From contig NZ_JANEZT010000009.1 in assembly GCF_025403405.1 (NCBI RefSeq), positions 1 through 40,928 on the forward strand: a DNA stretch of 40,928 nucleotides, given 5' to 3'. Source of the DNA: Frankia tisae. GTDB taxonomy: Bacteria; Actinomycetota; Actinomycetes; Frankiales; Frankiaceae. Shown one piece after another: positions 24,640 to 33,472 of the stretch; the stretch's first letter is position 1, and every line of letters begins with the position of its first letter. The translations under genes and the position numbers were made by a program. Under the pieces are notes generated by a model. That model made no database searches. It was not told where the DNA came from and saw only the letters and a program-made list of their open reading frames with translations.

Positions 24640-25257
24640 ATGCGAGCCGACGCCAGGAAGAACTACGACCACCTACTCGCCGTCGCGCGCGCCGTCGTGA
24701 CCGAGCAGGGCGCCGACGCATCGCTGCGCGACATCGCCCGCAGAGCAGGCGTCGGGCTCGGCACGCTGTACCGTCACTTCCCGACGCGGGAGGCGTTGCT
24801 CGAGGCCCTGCTCCGCACAGGCTTCGACGAGCTGACGGCACAGGCAGCCGAGTTCGAAACGTCGAGCTCGCGCGAGGATGCTCTCGTGTCGTGGCTACGC
24901 GACTTCGTCGCGTGCGCACAGGAGTATCGGGGCGTTGTGGCGCTGATGATGGCCGCCATCGAAGACACCGAGTCCGCACTCCATGCTTCGTGCGTCACGA
25001 TGCGCGCGGCAGGCACGCGGCTCCTCACCCGCGCTCAGGCCGAGGGGGTGGCGCGGGCCGACATCGATGGCACTGACCTGTTTGCGCTGGCCGGGGCGCT
25101 CGCGTGGCTCGGCGACCAACCCTCGCTCGCGCCGCGAGCCGATCATCTCTTCGGTGTTGTCGCGAGCGCGATCCTGACGAATCGAGCGAGCAGCGATGTC
25201 GGGGGGAACGCCGCCCTCGGGCCCGCCGCTGAAATTTTCGAGCAGGCGGACACATAA
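24640..25257 (+). CDS. TetR family transcriptional regulator (divergent from quinone reductase)
   Basis: ATG 24640 (MRADARKNYDHLLAVARAVV) gives 205 aa. The N-terminal HTH is SLRDIARRAGVGLGTLYRHFPTREAL at about residues 28-53, with the family YRHF recognition-helix end. The C-terminal ligand-binding domain includes FDELTAQAAEF and VALMMAAIEDTESAL. The start was placed here because the strong operator at 24587-24622 lies immediately upstream; longer frames would run through it. It probably represses itself and the reductase until an electrophile or quinone-like ligand binds. Ligand unknown. Confidence 0.9.
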   Translation: MRADARKNYDHLLAVARAVVTEQGADASLRDIARRAGVGLGTLYRHFPTREALLEALLRTGFDELTAQAAEFETSSSREDALVSWLRDFVACAQEYRGVVALMMAAIEDTESALHASCVTMRAAGTRLLTRAQAEGVARADIDGTDLFALAGALAWLGDQPSLAPRADHLFGVVASAILTNRASSDVGGNAALGPAAEIFEQADT

Positions 25258-25438
25258 CCGCCTCACTCCTGACGGTCAGCACCACCGGTGTCAGGGCAGC
25301 GGCGGCCGTCCCGGCTCCTCGGGGCCGCCACCGGTACTCACAGCGGCATCGGGTCGATGCCGCAGTCCGCCCGGCGCAGTCCGCCCGGCGCTGGTCGCTC
25401 GGTCGCTCGGTCGCTCGGCGGTGCTCGGCCGGTGCGGG

Positions 25439-26002
25439 TCAGCCTGCCAGCACGGCGGCGATTCTCGCCCCGGTGGGCCCATCCAGATCCGACACCGGGA
25501 TCCAGCGGTGGTCGGTGACCTCGTCGTGACGCAGGTCCACCGTGCCCGGACCGGTGGACCGCAGGATCTGGAAGATAAACCGGAAATCGTAATGCGTGTG
25601 CTCCGGTTCGCCCTTCTCCGGATTCTCGGGAATCGAATGGACGTCGATGTCCACCGGAATAGTACGCAGGGGCCGGACCGTCGAGGGGAGAACGCCGGTC
25701 TCCTCGGCGAGCTCCCGCAGGGCCGTGGCCACGAGCGTGGGATCGGTGTCGTCGACGTGGCCGCCGGGGAAAAGCCAGCGGTCGAGGGTGCGGTGGCGGA
25801 CCTGTAGAACGCGAAAGGTCGTGTTCACGGCGATCGCCCCGCAGGTCACGTGGCCTGGCAGGGTGGTGCGGGCGGTGACCGGCGCCGCGGTGGTCGCCAG
25901 CTCGAGCAGCGGGACCAGCCTCTCGGCCTCCCTCGGATGCGCGACCAGATAGTCCCGGACCACGGAGATCACCCGATCGTTCAATCTGTATTCCTCATTC
26001 AT
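25439..26002 (-). CDS. Nudix hydrolase
   Basis: ATG 26002 (MNEEYRLNDRVISVVRDYLV) gives 187 aa. A helical N-terminal section (residues 1-40) precedes the Nudix domain. HVTCGAIAVNTTFRVLQVRH is followed by WLFPGGHVDDTD and ATALRELAEETGV. The REL-EE-G metal site is intact, but the usual first Glu of the box is replaced in a DDTDP segment. Nudix enzymes hydrolyse nucleoside diphosphates linked to another group; substrate unknown. An upstream extension to 26095 lacks family similarity. It converges on the TetR gene. Confidence 0.88.
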   Translation of the reverse strand: MNEEYRLNDRVISVVRDYLVAHPREAERLVPLLELATTAAPVTARTTLPGHVTCGAIAVNTTFRVLQVRHRTLDRWLFPGGHVDDTDPTLVATALRELAEETGVLPSTVRPLRTIPVDIDVHSIPENPEKGEPEHTHYDFRFIFQILRSTGPGTVDLRHDEVTDHRWIPVSDLDGPTGARIAAVLAG

Positions 26003-26225
26003 CGTCGGTACTCGTCGTCTGTACGGGGTCGGTGCCGTCGGCCGATGGTCTTCGAATGCCGCCGCCTCATGATGGCACGGGCCGTGGCATTCCACGGCGC
26101 GGCCGCCGGCCAGGCCGCGGTGACGCCCAGCGAACGGATCAGCACTCGGCCCCGGTCGCCGCGGGCAAGGAGGCGGGCGTGGTCTGGTGGGCCGTCATTC
26201 CGGGGCGTCTCGCAGGTCTGTCGGA

Positions 26226-27482
26226 TCACGGGCTGGCGGCGGCGAGGGCGAGGGCCCGCAGGGCGAGCTCGGCGTGCAGCGCCGCGCCGTCGGGCAGGAC
26301 CGTCTCGTCGAAGCGGGCGCGCGGGCTGTGGTTGAACGGTGCGGTGCGCGGGTCCGAGCCGGCGGTGCCGGCGCCGATCGCGACGAAGGTGCCGGGTACG
26401 AGGGCCAGCACCCGGGAGAAGTCCTCCGAGCAGGCCAGGGGGTGCGTGAGCTCGGTGTAACGGCGTTCGCCGAACGTTTCCGCGACGGCGCGGGCGGCGA
26501 GCGCGGTCTCGGCGGCGTGGTTGACTGTCGCCGGCCGTTCCGGCACGAAGCCGATGTCCACCTCGACGCCGTGCCCGTCGGCGATCCCGCCGAGCAGCCG
26601 GCGCACGGCCGATTCGATCCGCTCGCCGGTGCGCGCGGAGAAGGTGCGCACGGTCGCCTCGAAGTACGCCTCGTCCGGGATGACGGTCCGCCGGGTGCCG
26701 GCCCGCAGCACCCCGACGGTCAGCACCACCGGGTCGAACACGTCGAACTGGCGGGTCACCATCGTCTGCAGGGCGAGGACCATCTCGGCGGCGGCGGTGA
26801 CCGGGTCGTGGGCGCGGTGCGGCATCGAGCCGTGCCCGCCCTCGCCGCGCACGGTGACGCCCAGCATCGCCGACGCCGAGGTGATCGCGCCGACCCGGCC
26901 GCAGAACTGCGCGCGGGGCAGCTCCCCGGAGAACACGTGCAGCCCGTAGGCCGCGGACACCCGGCGCCCGGAGGCGTCGAGCACGCCCTCGTCGATCATC
27001 TGCTGGGCGCCCTCCCAGCCCTCCTCTCCGGGCTGGAACATGAACACGACGTCGCCGGGCAGCCGGTCGCGGTGCGCGCTGAGCAGGTGGGCAGCGCCGA
27101 CCAGCATCGCCGTGTGCAGGTCATGGCCGCAGGCGTGCATGACGCCCTCGATGGTGGACGCGTGGTCGAGGCCGGTGCGTTCCTGCACGGCCAGCGCGTC
27201 CATGTCCCCGCGCAGCAGCACCGCCGGCGGGCGCGCGTTCGCCGCCGCCGCGGGATCCGGGTGGAGCGTGGCACTGGGCGCGGGTGCGGTGCCGCGCAGG
27301 ACCGCCGTCACCGAGGTCGCGCCGCGGCCGGTGGTGATCTCCAGCGGGAGCCCGGCGAGGGCGGCGAGCACCCGTTCCTGGGTACGCGGCAGGTCCAGGC
27401 CGATCTCCGGTTCCCGGTGCAGGTGGCGCCGCAGGAGCACGAGGTCGTCCGACATGGAGCGGGCATCGTCGAGCAGCGACAT
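26226..27482 (-). CDS. M20-family amidohydrolase (IAA-amino acid/hippurate hydrolase-like)
   Basis: ATG 27482 (MSLLDDARSMSDDLVLLRRH), behind GGAGAGG, gives 418 aa. M20D landmarks: LRRHLHREPEIGLDLP, VLLRGDMDALAVQE (metal Asp), GVMHACGHDLHTAML (metal Cys/His as in hippurate hydrolases), MFQPGEEGWEGAQQMI (catalytic Glu-Glu), YGLHVFSGELPRAQ and HPLACSEDFSRVLALVPG (C-terminal metal-binding region). These cytosolic metalloenzymes cleave N-acyl amino acids. In a plant-associated actinomycete, auxin conjugates are one possible substrate, but that is speculation. The frame extends upstream to 27665, but the extension is not family-like. Confidence 0.92.
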   Translation of the reverse strand: MSLLDDARSMSDDLVLLRRHLHREPEIGLDLPRTQERVLAALAGLPLEITTGRGATSVTAVLRGTAPAPSATLHPDPAAAANARPPAVLLRGDMDALAVQERTGLDHASTIEGVMHACGHDLHTAMLVGAAHLLSAHRDRLPGDVVFMFQPGEEGWEGAQQMIDEGVLDASGRRVSAAYGLHVFSGELPRAQFCGRVGAITSASAMLGVTVRGEGGHGSMPHRAHDPVTAAAEMVLALQTMVTRQFDVFDPVVLTVGVLRAGTRRTVIPDEAYFEATVRTFSARTGERIESAVRRLLGGIADGHGVEVDIGFVPERPATVNHAAETALAARAVAETFGERRYTELTHPLACSEDFSRVLALVPGTFVAIGAGTAGSDPRTAPFNHSPRARFDETVLPDGAALHAELALRALALAAASP

Positions 27483-27641
27483 GGCTGTCCTCTCCGCAGG
27501 CGGCGGCAAGCAGGCTTGACACGGATGATGTGCGAAGTCCGCGCGCACCGCGGCTTCGGCGGTCTGGAGGACCGATCGGTGGACCCGCTCACCGGCTCGT
27601 GCTGGAGCCTGATAGCTCAGACAACACCGAAGGCGGGCAAC

Positions 27642-27913
27642 ATGCACATCGACCGTATCGATCATCTCGTGCTGACCGTGGCCGGCATCGACCGCACCAC
27701 CGACTGGTACACGCGCGTCCCGGGCATGACGCCGGTGACGTTCCGCGGTGGCCGGCGGGCGCTGGCCTTCGGCCAGCAGGAACAGAGGAAGGGCCGGTTG
27801 GCCGCACGGGCGCCACCGGGTCGATTACCAGCTGCTACCTCGGCGACCCGGATGACAACCTGATCGAGATCAGCACCTACGACGACGCCGTGCCGCCGAT
27901 TGCCACCGGCTGA
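27642..27913 (+). pseudogene. VOC/glyoxalase-like protein with internal deletion
   Basis: ATG 27642 starts MHIDRIDHLVLTVAGIDRTT and DWYTRVPGMTPVTFRGGRRALAFGQQ, the first half of an actinobacterial VOC protein of about 125 residues. After FGQQ the sequence jumps to EEGPVGRTGATGSITSCYLG and DPDDNLIEISTYDD in a different frame. That is the last third, so roughly 35-45 codons are missing and the frame is broken. The metal-ligand His and the terminal Glu (NLIEIS) survive on separate sides of the break. Product would be non-functional. Confidence 0.78.
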
Positions 27914-28335
27914 CGGGCCTGCTCGGGCACGAGAGTGACCGGCCCGGCCGCGGTGGCGTCGGGCCCGTTCGGGACGCCCACGGCCCGCAGCAGCGCCCAC
28001 CGGTGCAGCCGCGGCCGCCACAGGGCGAGCACCACCGACGGGAACGTCTGCAGGATCCACACCCCGCCGAGCAGCTGCAGGTTGATGGAGTTCTGGGTGT
28101 CGAACCCGAGGACGAAGACCAGCGCACCGGCCTTGACCAGCAGCGAGGCGACCTTCGACACGCGTGCCTCCTCGGCCGCGGTCGCGCCCGGCCGCAGGTA
28201 CCCGACGTAGACCGTGCGGGTGAACAGGTTCGCCGCCGCAATCGACATGATCGCCGCAGGGACCAGCGCGCCGATGGCGACCGCGGCGAACGCGGCGCCG
28301 GTGAACCAGGCGGGGAACTCCCGTAGGTTGAACTG
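27877..28335 (-). pseudogene. Sodium:solute symporter, C-terminal fragment
   Basis: Minus-strand reading from about 28335 gives FPAWFTGAAFAAVAIGALVP, AAIMSIAAANLFTRTVYVGY, VSKVASLLVKAGALVFVLG and INLQLLGGVWILQTFPSVVL, then a hydrophilic tail to the stop at 27877. This is the last part of an SSS-family transporter of the monocarboxylate type, normally 500 or more residues. The preceding ten or so membrane helices are absent, and upstream DNA is occupied by a GPP34 remnant. An ATG at 28248 could express 123 residues, but transport is impossible. The 3' end overlaps the VOC remnant by 37 bp. Confidence 0.78.
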
Positions 28336-28446
28336 TCAGTGTGGGTGGAGGCTTTCAGCGTGCGACGTGTGGTCCGTTCCGGACGGGTGCGCATGGCGTC
28401 GCGGGGTGGGAGCGAGGCGAACCGCCGGCCCGCCCGGCCCGCCCGG

Positions 28447-28822
28447 TCAGCCGGATACCACGCTGGCGATGGTGATGGCGGTCCCGGCGGCAGCGGCGGC
28501 CCCATGCTGCGCAATTTCGATGACCTTGCGCACGATCGGGGCGATCGGGGTCTGTTCCGTCGCGTCCGCGATGCGCGCCTTGGCGTGGCGGCGGTCGGCG
28601 CGCGCGGGGGCGACGACCTCCAGCAGGCGGGACGGCCCGGACAGGGCGAGCACGGTGGCGGCCGACCACGCCGGCGTCGACCAGCCCGTCGACGACCCGT
28701 GACCAGCCCCCGCCGATCGCGGAGTCCAACCGGTAGAGCTGATCGACCGCCCGCCGCCCGCGGGCGGTGCCGAGCACGGCGTGGACGTCGGCGAGCAGCA
28801 GCAGGTCCTCGGCGAGCAGCAC
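28447..28822 (-). pseudogene. GPP34 (GOLPH3-like) family remnant, frameshifted
   Basis: The frame from 28822 gives LLAEDLLLLADVHAVLGTAR and AVDQLYRLDSAIGGGWSRVV, then DGLVDAGVVG, resembling the start and middle of actinobacterial GPP34 proteins. Near 28660 the similarity moves frame to LALSGPSRLLEVVAPARADR, ATEQTPIAPIVRKVIEIAQ and AAAAGTAITIASVVSG, the family-like C-terminal end. The normal protein exceeds 200 residues, and the central helices are missing. Family assignment rests on short motifs, so it is tentative. Confidence 0.5.
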
Positions 28823-28883
28823 GGCCGTCGTCCGCCTTCGGATCGGCGCGGCCGGGACCGCCGTCCCGGCTCCGTTGAGACGG

Positions 28884-29489
28884 TCACAGCCAGCCGGCGT
28901 CCTCGGCGACGCGCAGGGCCTCCATCCGGTTGCGGGTGCCGGTCTTCGCGATCACGGATGACAGGTAGTTGCGCACGGTGCCCTCGGAGAGGAACAGCCG
29001 GCCGGCGATGTCGGCGACGGTCGCGCCGTCGCGGGCGGCGACGAGGACGTCACGTTCCCGGCCGGTCAGCGGGCTCGCTCCGCCGGCGAGGGTGGCGGCG
29101 GCGAGGGTGGGGTCGACGACCCGTTCCCCGCGGGCGACCCGGCGGATCGCGTCGGCGAGGGCCTCGGCGGGAGCGTCCTTGACGACGAAGCCGAGCGCGC
29201 CGGCCTCCATCGCCCGGCGCAGGTAGCCGGTGCGGCCGAAGGTGGTCACGATCAGGACCCGGGTTGCCGGCGCGGTGGCGCGCACCGCCGCGGCGGCGGC
29301 CAGGCCGTCGATGCCGGGCATCTCCACGTCCATCAGCACGACGTCCGGGTGCAGCGCGCCGACCTGGGCCACGACCTCGTCGCCGCGGCCGACCTGCCCG
29401 ACGACCTCGATGTCGTCCTCCAGGGAGAGCAGCGCGGCGAGCGCGCCTCGGACGAGATGCTGGTCGTCGGCGAGCAGGACTCTGATCAT
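28884..29489 (-). CDS. NarL/LuxR-type response regulator
   Basis: The 201-aa regulator starts MIRVLLADDQHLVRGALAAL. The receiver domain has acidic D8/D9, phospho-acceptor D54 in VLMDVEMPGIDG, the Thr in LIVTTFGR and Lys in GFVVKDAPAEALADAI. A LuxR HTH (about residues 137-200) reads LTGRERDVLVAARDGATVAD, then RLFLSEGTVRNYLSSVIAK. The DesR-like sequence FGRTGYLRRAMEAGALG is typical of regulators paired with HisKA_3 kinases. Its ATG overlaps the kinase stop by 4 bp, so the two are coupled. It probably controls the upstream ABC-2 exporter genes. Confidence 0.94.
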   Translation of the reverse strand: MIRVLLADDQHLVRGALAALLSLEDDIEVVGQVGRGDEVVAQVGALHPDVVLMDVEMPGIDGLAAAAAVRATAPATRVLIVTTFGRTGYLRRAMEAGALGFVVKDAPAEALADAIRRVARGERVVDPTLAAATLAGGASPLTGRERDVLVAARDGATVADIAGRLFLSEGTVRNYLSSVIAKTGTRNRMEALRVAEDAGWL

Positions 29490-30865
29490 CGCGGTGTCTC
29501 TCCTGGGCCCGTCTGCGCGCCGTCCATGCCGGCGGCCGGCAGCAGAGTCCTCGCCGCCGGGGCCGGCGGCGAGGCGCTGGCCGGGGTCGGCGTCTGCGGC
29601 GGGACGACGACGCGCAGCCGGAAGCCGGGTGTCTCGGCGCCCACGGTCGCGGGCCCGGCCTCGAGCCGGCCGTCGAACGCCGCGACCCGCTCCGAGAGTC
29701 CCGCCAGCCCGGCGCCCCCACGCCCACCGCCGTCGTTCGGGGCCGCGCCGTGCGGACCGACGCCGGGCGAGCTGCTCCCAGGCGTGCTGCTCCAGCGCGG
29801 GCCGGTGCCGTCGTCGACCACTTCGATGCCGCGTTCGTCGACGGTGACCCGCAGATGGCTCGCGCCGCTGTGGCGTACCGCGTTCACCACCCCCTCGCGG
29901 AGCACCCAGCCGAACAGCTCCCGCAGGGCCCCCGGCACCCCGTCGACGGAACCGGGCAGTTCGGCACGGATCCCCGCCGCGGCGAGCACCTGGCGCGCCG
30001 CGGCGAGCTCGGTGACCAGGCTGACCTCCCGGTAGCCGGCGACCGTGGCCCGCACGTCGGCCAGACTCTGCCGGCCGAGGGCGGCGACCTCGGCCATCTC
30101 GACGGCGGCGCGTGCCGGATCCCGGCCTGCGAGCTTCGAGGCGAGCTCCGCCTTCACCGTGATCGTGGTGAGCGCGTGGCCGAGCAGGTCGTGCAGGTCG
30201 CGGGCGATGCGCAGCCGCTCCTGCTCCTTGGCCAGCCGTTCGATCTCCCGATGGGCGCGGGACAGCTCGACCTGGTTACGCGCACCGGCGCGGATCCCGA
30301 ACATGGTCAACGCGACGAACAGCACCGGCCCGGACAGCGACCACTGCTCGCCGTGCGTCTGCCACCAGCCGATCCGTTCGGGCAGCCAGGTGTCCACGGC
30401 GGCGATCGCGAGGATCAGCGGGAGGGAGACGATCGGGCGAAGCAGCAGGACCAGCGCCACGGCCAGGTAAGTCGTCATCACCAGGCCGCCGCCGCCGACG
30501 AGCGGCAGGTACGCGGCGATGCAGGCCGCCATGGCGACCAGCACCGGCACCCGCAGCTCGCGTCGGCCATGGAAGGCGATCAGCGGGATGGCCCACAGGT
30601 AGAGCAGGCTGAACGCGACGAGCACGCCGAAGCCGAACACGATGACGCCGACGCCGTCGTGCAGGGCGAACATGTCCGAGACGGCATAACCGAGATAGAT
30701 CAGGAACACGCTGGCGACCCGACGCCACCGCCACGGGTCCATGCCGACACGGCTCCGCTGATCCGGCAGCACCGGATGCGGCAGCGCCGGCTGCAACAGC
30801 CAGCGGCGCAGCACCCCCGGCGCGGACGTACCGCCCGCGCCGGTGTCGGCCATCCGCTCGGGCAT
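29486..30865 (-). CDS. Sensor histidine kinase (HisKA_3, DesK/NarX-like)
   Basis: ATG 30865 (MPERMADTGAGG) has a GGGGAGG site 8 bp upstream; a TTG two codons earlier is possible. The 459-aa protein has about five membrane helices within residues 50-180 (VASVFLIYLGYAVSDMFALH; VIVFGFGVLVAFSLLYLWAI). The dimerisation helix RIARDLHDLLGHALTTITVK carries the phospho-acceptor His at about residue 228. The HATPase end has VVNAVRHSGASHLRVTVD (N box) and GAGLAGLSERVAAFDGRLE (G box). An insertion rich in Gly/Ser/Pro lies between these boxes. It is co-transcribed with the ABC-2 exporter (16-bp gap) and the response regulator. Such kinases often sense membrane or cell-wall stress; the signal is unknown. 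Confidence 0.93.
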   Translation of the reverse strand: MPERMADTGAGGTSAPGVLRRWLLQPALPHPVLPDQRSRVGMDPWRWRRVASVFLIYLGYAVSDMFALHDGVGVIVFGFGVLVAFSLLYLWAIPLIAFHGRRELRVPVLVAMAACIAAYLPLVGGGGLVMTTYLAVALVLLLRPIVSLPLILAIAAVDTWLPERIGWWQTHGEQWSLSGPVLFVALTMFGIRAGARNQVELSRAHREIERLAKEQERLRIARDLHDLLGHALTTITVKAELASKLAGRDPARAAVEMAEVAALGRQSLADVRATVAGYREVSLVTELAAARQVLAAAGIRAELPGSVDGVPGALRELFGWVLREGVVNAVRHSGASHLRVTVDERGIEVVDDGTGPRWSSTPGSSSPGVGPHGAAPNDGGGRGGAGLAGLSERVAAFDGRLEAGPATVGAETPGFRLRVVVPPQTPTPASASPPAPAARTLLPAAGMDGAQTGPGETPR

Positions 30866-30881
30866 TGTCAACGCCTCCCCG

Positions 30882-31700
30882 TCAGGTGCGGAGCTGGTCG
30901 CGCAGGTAGGCGCGGCCGGCGACGGCGCCGAGGACGACCGTCCACACCGCCAGGGTGGCCAGGCCGCGGCCGCCGACCCAGCCGCCGGCGAGCACCGCCC
31001 GGCCGGCCTGGGCCGACCAGTACATGGGCAGCAGCTTCACGATATCGGCGAGCCAGCCCGGGAAGTTCTCCACCGGCACCCAGATCCCGCCGGCCAGGGC
31101 CAGCAGGCTGAACACCCCGCCGGTGATCGCCTGCATGTTCTCCGGGCGCACCAGGTAGCCGAGCCAGATCGCGAACGCCGCGAGCGGCACCAGGCCGAGC
31201 AGGATCGACGCCCCCGCGCCGAGGTACGTCCCGGCCGACAGGCGGACCCCGCGCATCGCGTCGCCGGCCGCGAACACGGCGACGATCGGCAGCACGGCCA
31301 GGGTGAAACCGGTGGTCACCTTGCCCAGCACGTACTGCGGGCCGGTCAGGGCGGTCAGCCGAAGCTGCCGGTTCCAGCCGATGGAGCGTTCGGTCGCGAT
31401 CCGCCCGGCGGTGCCGAGGACGGCGTTCATCGCCCCGAACGACGCCATGCTGATCATGATGTAGGGGGCGACGGTGAGGTCGCCCAGCCGGTCGTCGGCG
31501 CCCGAGGAGCTGAACGCGCCGAACAGGATGATCGGTAGGGCGAGACTGAAGATCAGCAGGCGGGTATTGCGCCAGACCCGGCTGACCTCGGACCGGACGT
31601 AGCGCAGGTACGTGACCGCCGCGCCGGTGATCGGGACCGCGGTGATCGGGGCATCGGCGGTGGGCACGGCTGCGGGGCTGGCTGCGGGGCTGGTGGTCAT
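30882..31700 (-). CDS. ABC-2 type transporter permease
   Basis: The 272-aa membrane protein starts MTTSPAASPAAVPTADAPIT and has about six hydrophobic helices: LLIFSLALPIILFGAFSSSG (residues 50-70), YIMISMASFGAMNAVLG, VTTGFTLAVLPIVAVFAAG, ASILLGLVPLAAFAIWLGYL, ITGGVFSLLALAGGIWVPVE and AVWTVVLGAVAGRAYL. This is the DrrB/NatB layout. WVPVENFPGWLADIVKLLPM is a family hallmark. Its ATG overlaps the stop of the ATPase gene (ATGA). It should form an exporter with the ATPase for a drug, lipid or peptide; substrate unknown. Confidence 0.92.
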   Translation of the reverse strand: MTTSPAASPAAVPTADAPITAVPITGAAVTYLRYVRSEVSRVWRNTRLLIFSLALPIILFGAFSSSGADDRLGDLTVAPYIMISMASFGAMNAVLGTAGRIATERSIGWNRQLRLTALTGPQYVLGKVTTGFTLAVLPIVAVFAAGDAMRGVRLSAGTYLGAGASILLGLVPLAAFAIWLGYLVRPENMQAITGGVFSLLALAGGIWVPVENFPGWLADIVKLLPMYWSAQAGRAVLAGGWVGGRGLATLAVWTVVLGAVAGRAYLRDQLRT

Positions 31701-32698
31701 GCCGAGGTCTCCTCACGGCCCGCGGCGGCGCCGGTGGTGGCTACGTCGTCGCTGGTCAGGGCGATGAAGGCGTCTTCCAGGCCGGCGCCGACGACCTCGA
31801 TATCCTCGGCCGCCGGGTGGGCGGCGAGCAGGGCACGCAGGGCCGCATCGCTGTCGGGGCAGGTCAGGGTGATCGATTCGCCGCGGCTCTCGACCCGCGC
31901 CACGCCCGGCAGCCGGCCGAGCCCGGCGAGCCCGGCGTCGTCGAGCCCACGCAGCGTGGCCCGGATCGTCCGGCCGCCGACGAGGGCCTTGACCTCGGTG
32001 GTCGGGCCGTCGGCGATGACGCGGCCGCGGCGCAGCAGGACGATCCGGTCGGCGAAGGCGTCGGCCTCCTCCAGGTAGTGGGTGGCGAACAGGACAGTGC
32101 GTCCGCCGGCCGCCCAGGCCCGCATCGCCGCCCAGAACGCCCGGCGGCTCTCCACGTCCATCGCGGCCGTCGGCTCGTCGAGGACGATGAGGTCCGGGTC
32201 GGGGAGCAGGGCGAGGGCGAAGCGGACCCGCTGGCGCTGCCCGCCGGAGAGCCGGTCGGTGCGGGCGTCGGCGAGATCGCCGATGCCGGCGCGGGCCAGC
32301 ACCTCGGCGGTCGGCAGCGCGTGGGGATAGAGGGCGCGCACCGCCGTCAGCATCTTCCCCACGGTGATCTCGGGCAGCAGCCCGCCGTTCTGCAGCATCG
32401 CGCCGACCAGCCCGGCGGTGCAGGCCTGGCGCGGGGCGCGGCCGAACAGTCGCACAGTGCCGGAGTCCGGGCGGGTCAGGCCGAGCAGCATGTCGATCGT
32501 GGTCGACTTGCCGGCGCCGTTCGGCCCGAGCAGGGCGACCACTTCGCCGGGCGCGATCGCCAGGTCGACGCCGTCGACGGCCTGCACGCTGCCGTACCGC
32601 TTGCGGACGCCGACCAGGTGCACGCTGTGCGGCGGCGTCGGGTCGGACTCGGCGCCGGCCCGGAACGCCGATCCGGGCGGCGAGGGGGTTCTCGTCAT
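31697..32698 (-). CDS. ABC transporter ATP-binding protein (DrrA/CcmA-type exporter)
   Basis: The 333-aa ATPase has an N-terminal Pro/Ser-rich stretch, then VGVRKRYGSVQAVDGVDLAI. Walker A is LLGPNGAGKSTTIDMLLG (about residues 52-62), Q-loop MLQNGGLLPEITVGKML, signature [13 protein letters not shown] (about 147), Walker B LIVLDEPTAAMD (about 170) and H-loop FATHYLEEADAFADRI. The C-terminal 100 residues (GGRTIRATLRGLDDAGL and onward) are the regulatory extension seen in DrrA-type proteins. It heads the exporter-kinase-regulator operon. The palindrome at 32756-32771, 58 bp before its start, is a likely control site. Confidence 0.93.
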   Translation of the reverse strand: MTRTPSPPGSAFRAGAESDPTPPHSVHLVGVRKRYGSVQAVDGVDLAIAPGEVVALLGPNGAGKSTTIDMLLGLTRPDSGTVRLFGRAPRQACTAGLVGAMLQNGGLLPEITVGKMLTAVRALYPHALPTAEVLARAGIGDLADARTDRLSGGQRQRVRFALALLPDPDLIVLDEPTAAMDVESRRAFWAAMRAWAAGGRTVLFATHYLEEADAFADRIVLLRRGRVIADGPTTEVKALVGGRTIRATLRGLDDAGLAGLGRLPGVARVESRGESITLTCPDSDAALRALLAAHPAAEDIEVVGAGLEDAFIALTSDDVATTGAAAGREETSA

Positions 32699-32755
32699 GG
32701 TCCGAGGGTCCCGGTTCGCGGCCGGCCGCCCCAGTCATCACCGTCACCGTCCCGC

Positions 32756-32771
32756 CATGACAACTGTCATG
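32756..32771. promoter_or_regulatory. Perfect inverted repeat CATGACA-AC-TGTCATG
   Basis: Seven-base arms around an AC centre lie between the TetR stop (32840) and the exporter ATPase start (32698). Size and placement suit a dimeric regulator, either the adjacent TetR protein or the operon's own response regulator. Confidence 0.6.
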
Positions 32772-32839
32772 CTGACGGAGAGATCAAGGATCTGCGCGCG
32801 CCACGTCGTCGGCGGTTGAGGCGGCGGTGGCGGCGGGGA

Positions 32840-33472
32840 TCAGGCGGCGGTGGCGCCGCCGGACGCGCCGAGGGCCCGGAAGACGAAGTCGGTAACCCGG
32901 TCCGCCGTCTCGTCGGTGCCGTCGGTGCCGTCGGTGCCGTCGGCCGACGGGCACAGGAGCTGGCGGTCCAGGGCCCGGCCGAGAACCGCCTGGATCTGCT
33001 CGGCGTCGGCCCGCGGGTCCGCCCAGGGGAAGGAACCATCCTCGACGCCTCGGCGCAGGATCGCCGCGAGGGCCTCTTCCTGCGTGGTCTGGAACCGCTC
33101 CCGTTCCGCGGCGAAACCGCGGGCCCGGCGGGTCTCCTCGGAGCTCAGGATCAGCGCGCGGCGGCGGCGGGGCTGCGTCGACATCAGGTGCAGCACGCCG
33201 TCGATCCAGCGGTGCAACGCCTCGCGGGCGGTCGCGGCCGCGGTGATCGACGAGGTCAGCTCGGCGGTGACGCGCTCGCAGTCGCGGCGGAACAGCGCCA
33301 GCAACAGGCTGTCCTTGGACGCGAAGTGGCGGTAGAAGGCGCGCGTCGACAGGCCGGCGGCGTGCAGGATGTCGGTGATCGACACGGAGACGCCTTCGCT
33401 CGCGAGCAGGCACCGGTAGGCGGCGTTCATGATCAGTTCTCGCTCGTCGTCCTGGTCGTCCAGGACCGCCAT
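32840..33472 (-). CDS. TetR family transcriptional regulator
   Basis: The 210-aa protein starts MAVLDDQDDERELIMNAAYR after a GAGGTGG site. The HTH is VSITDILHAAGLSTRAFYRHFASKDSL at about residues 29-55. The C-terminal domain (LHRWIDGVLHLM; ILSSEETRRARGFAAERE) is typical of actinobacterial TetR proteins with fatty-acid-like or drug ligands. A DGTDGTDGTD run near residue 177 comes from a 9-bp tandem repeat in a surface loop. It lies just upstream of the exporter operon on the same strand, with 141 bp between, so it is a candidate repressor of that operon. Confidence 0.9.
   Translation of the reverse strand: MAVLDDQDDERELIMNAAYRCLLASEGVSVSITDILHAAGLSTRAFYRHFASKDSLLLALFRRDCERVTAELTSSITAAATAREALHRWIDGVLHLMSTQPRRRRALILSSEETRRARGFAAERERFQTTQEEALAAILRRGVEDGSFPWADPRADAEQIQAVLGRALDRQLLCPSADGTDGTDGTDETADRVTDFVFRALGASGGATAA

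Noticed and set aside
26003-26225. 76-codon minus-strand frame between the Nudix and amidohydrolase genes
   Set aside because: Arg-rich, without recognisable motifs or ribosome site; nothing is supported in this 223-bp gap.
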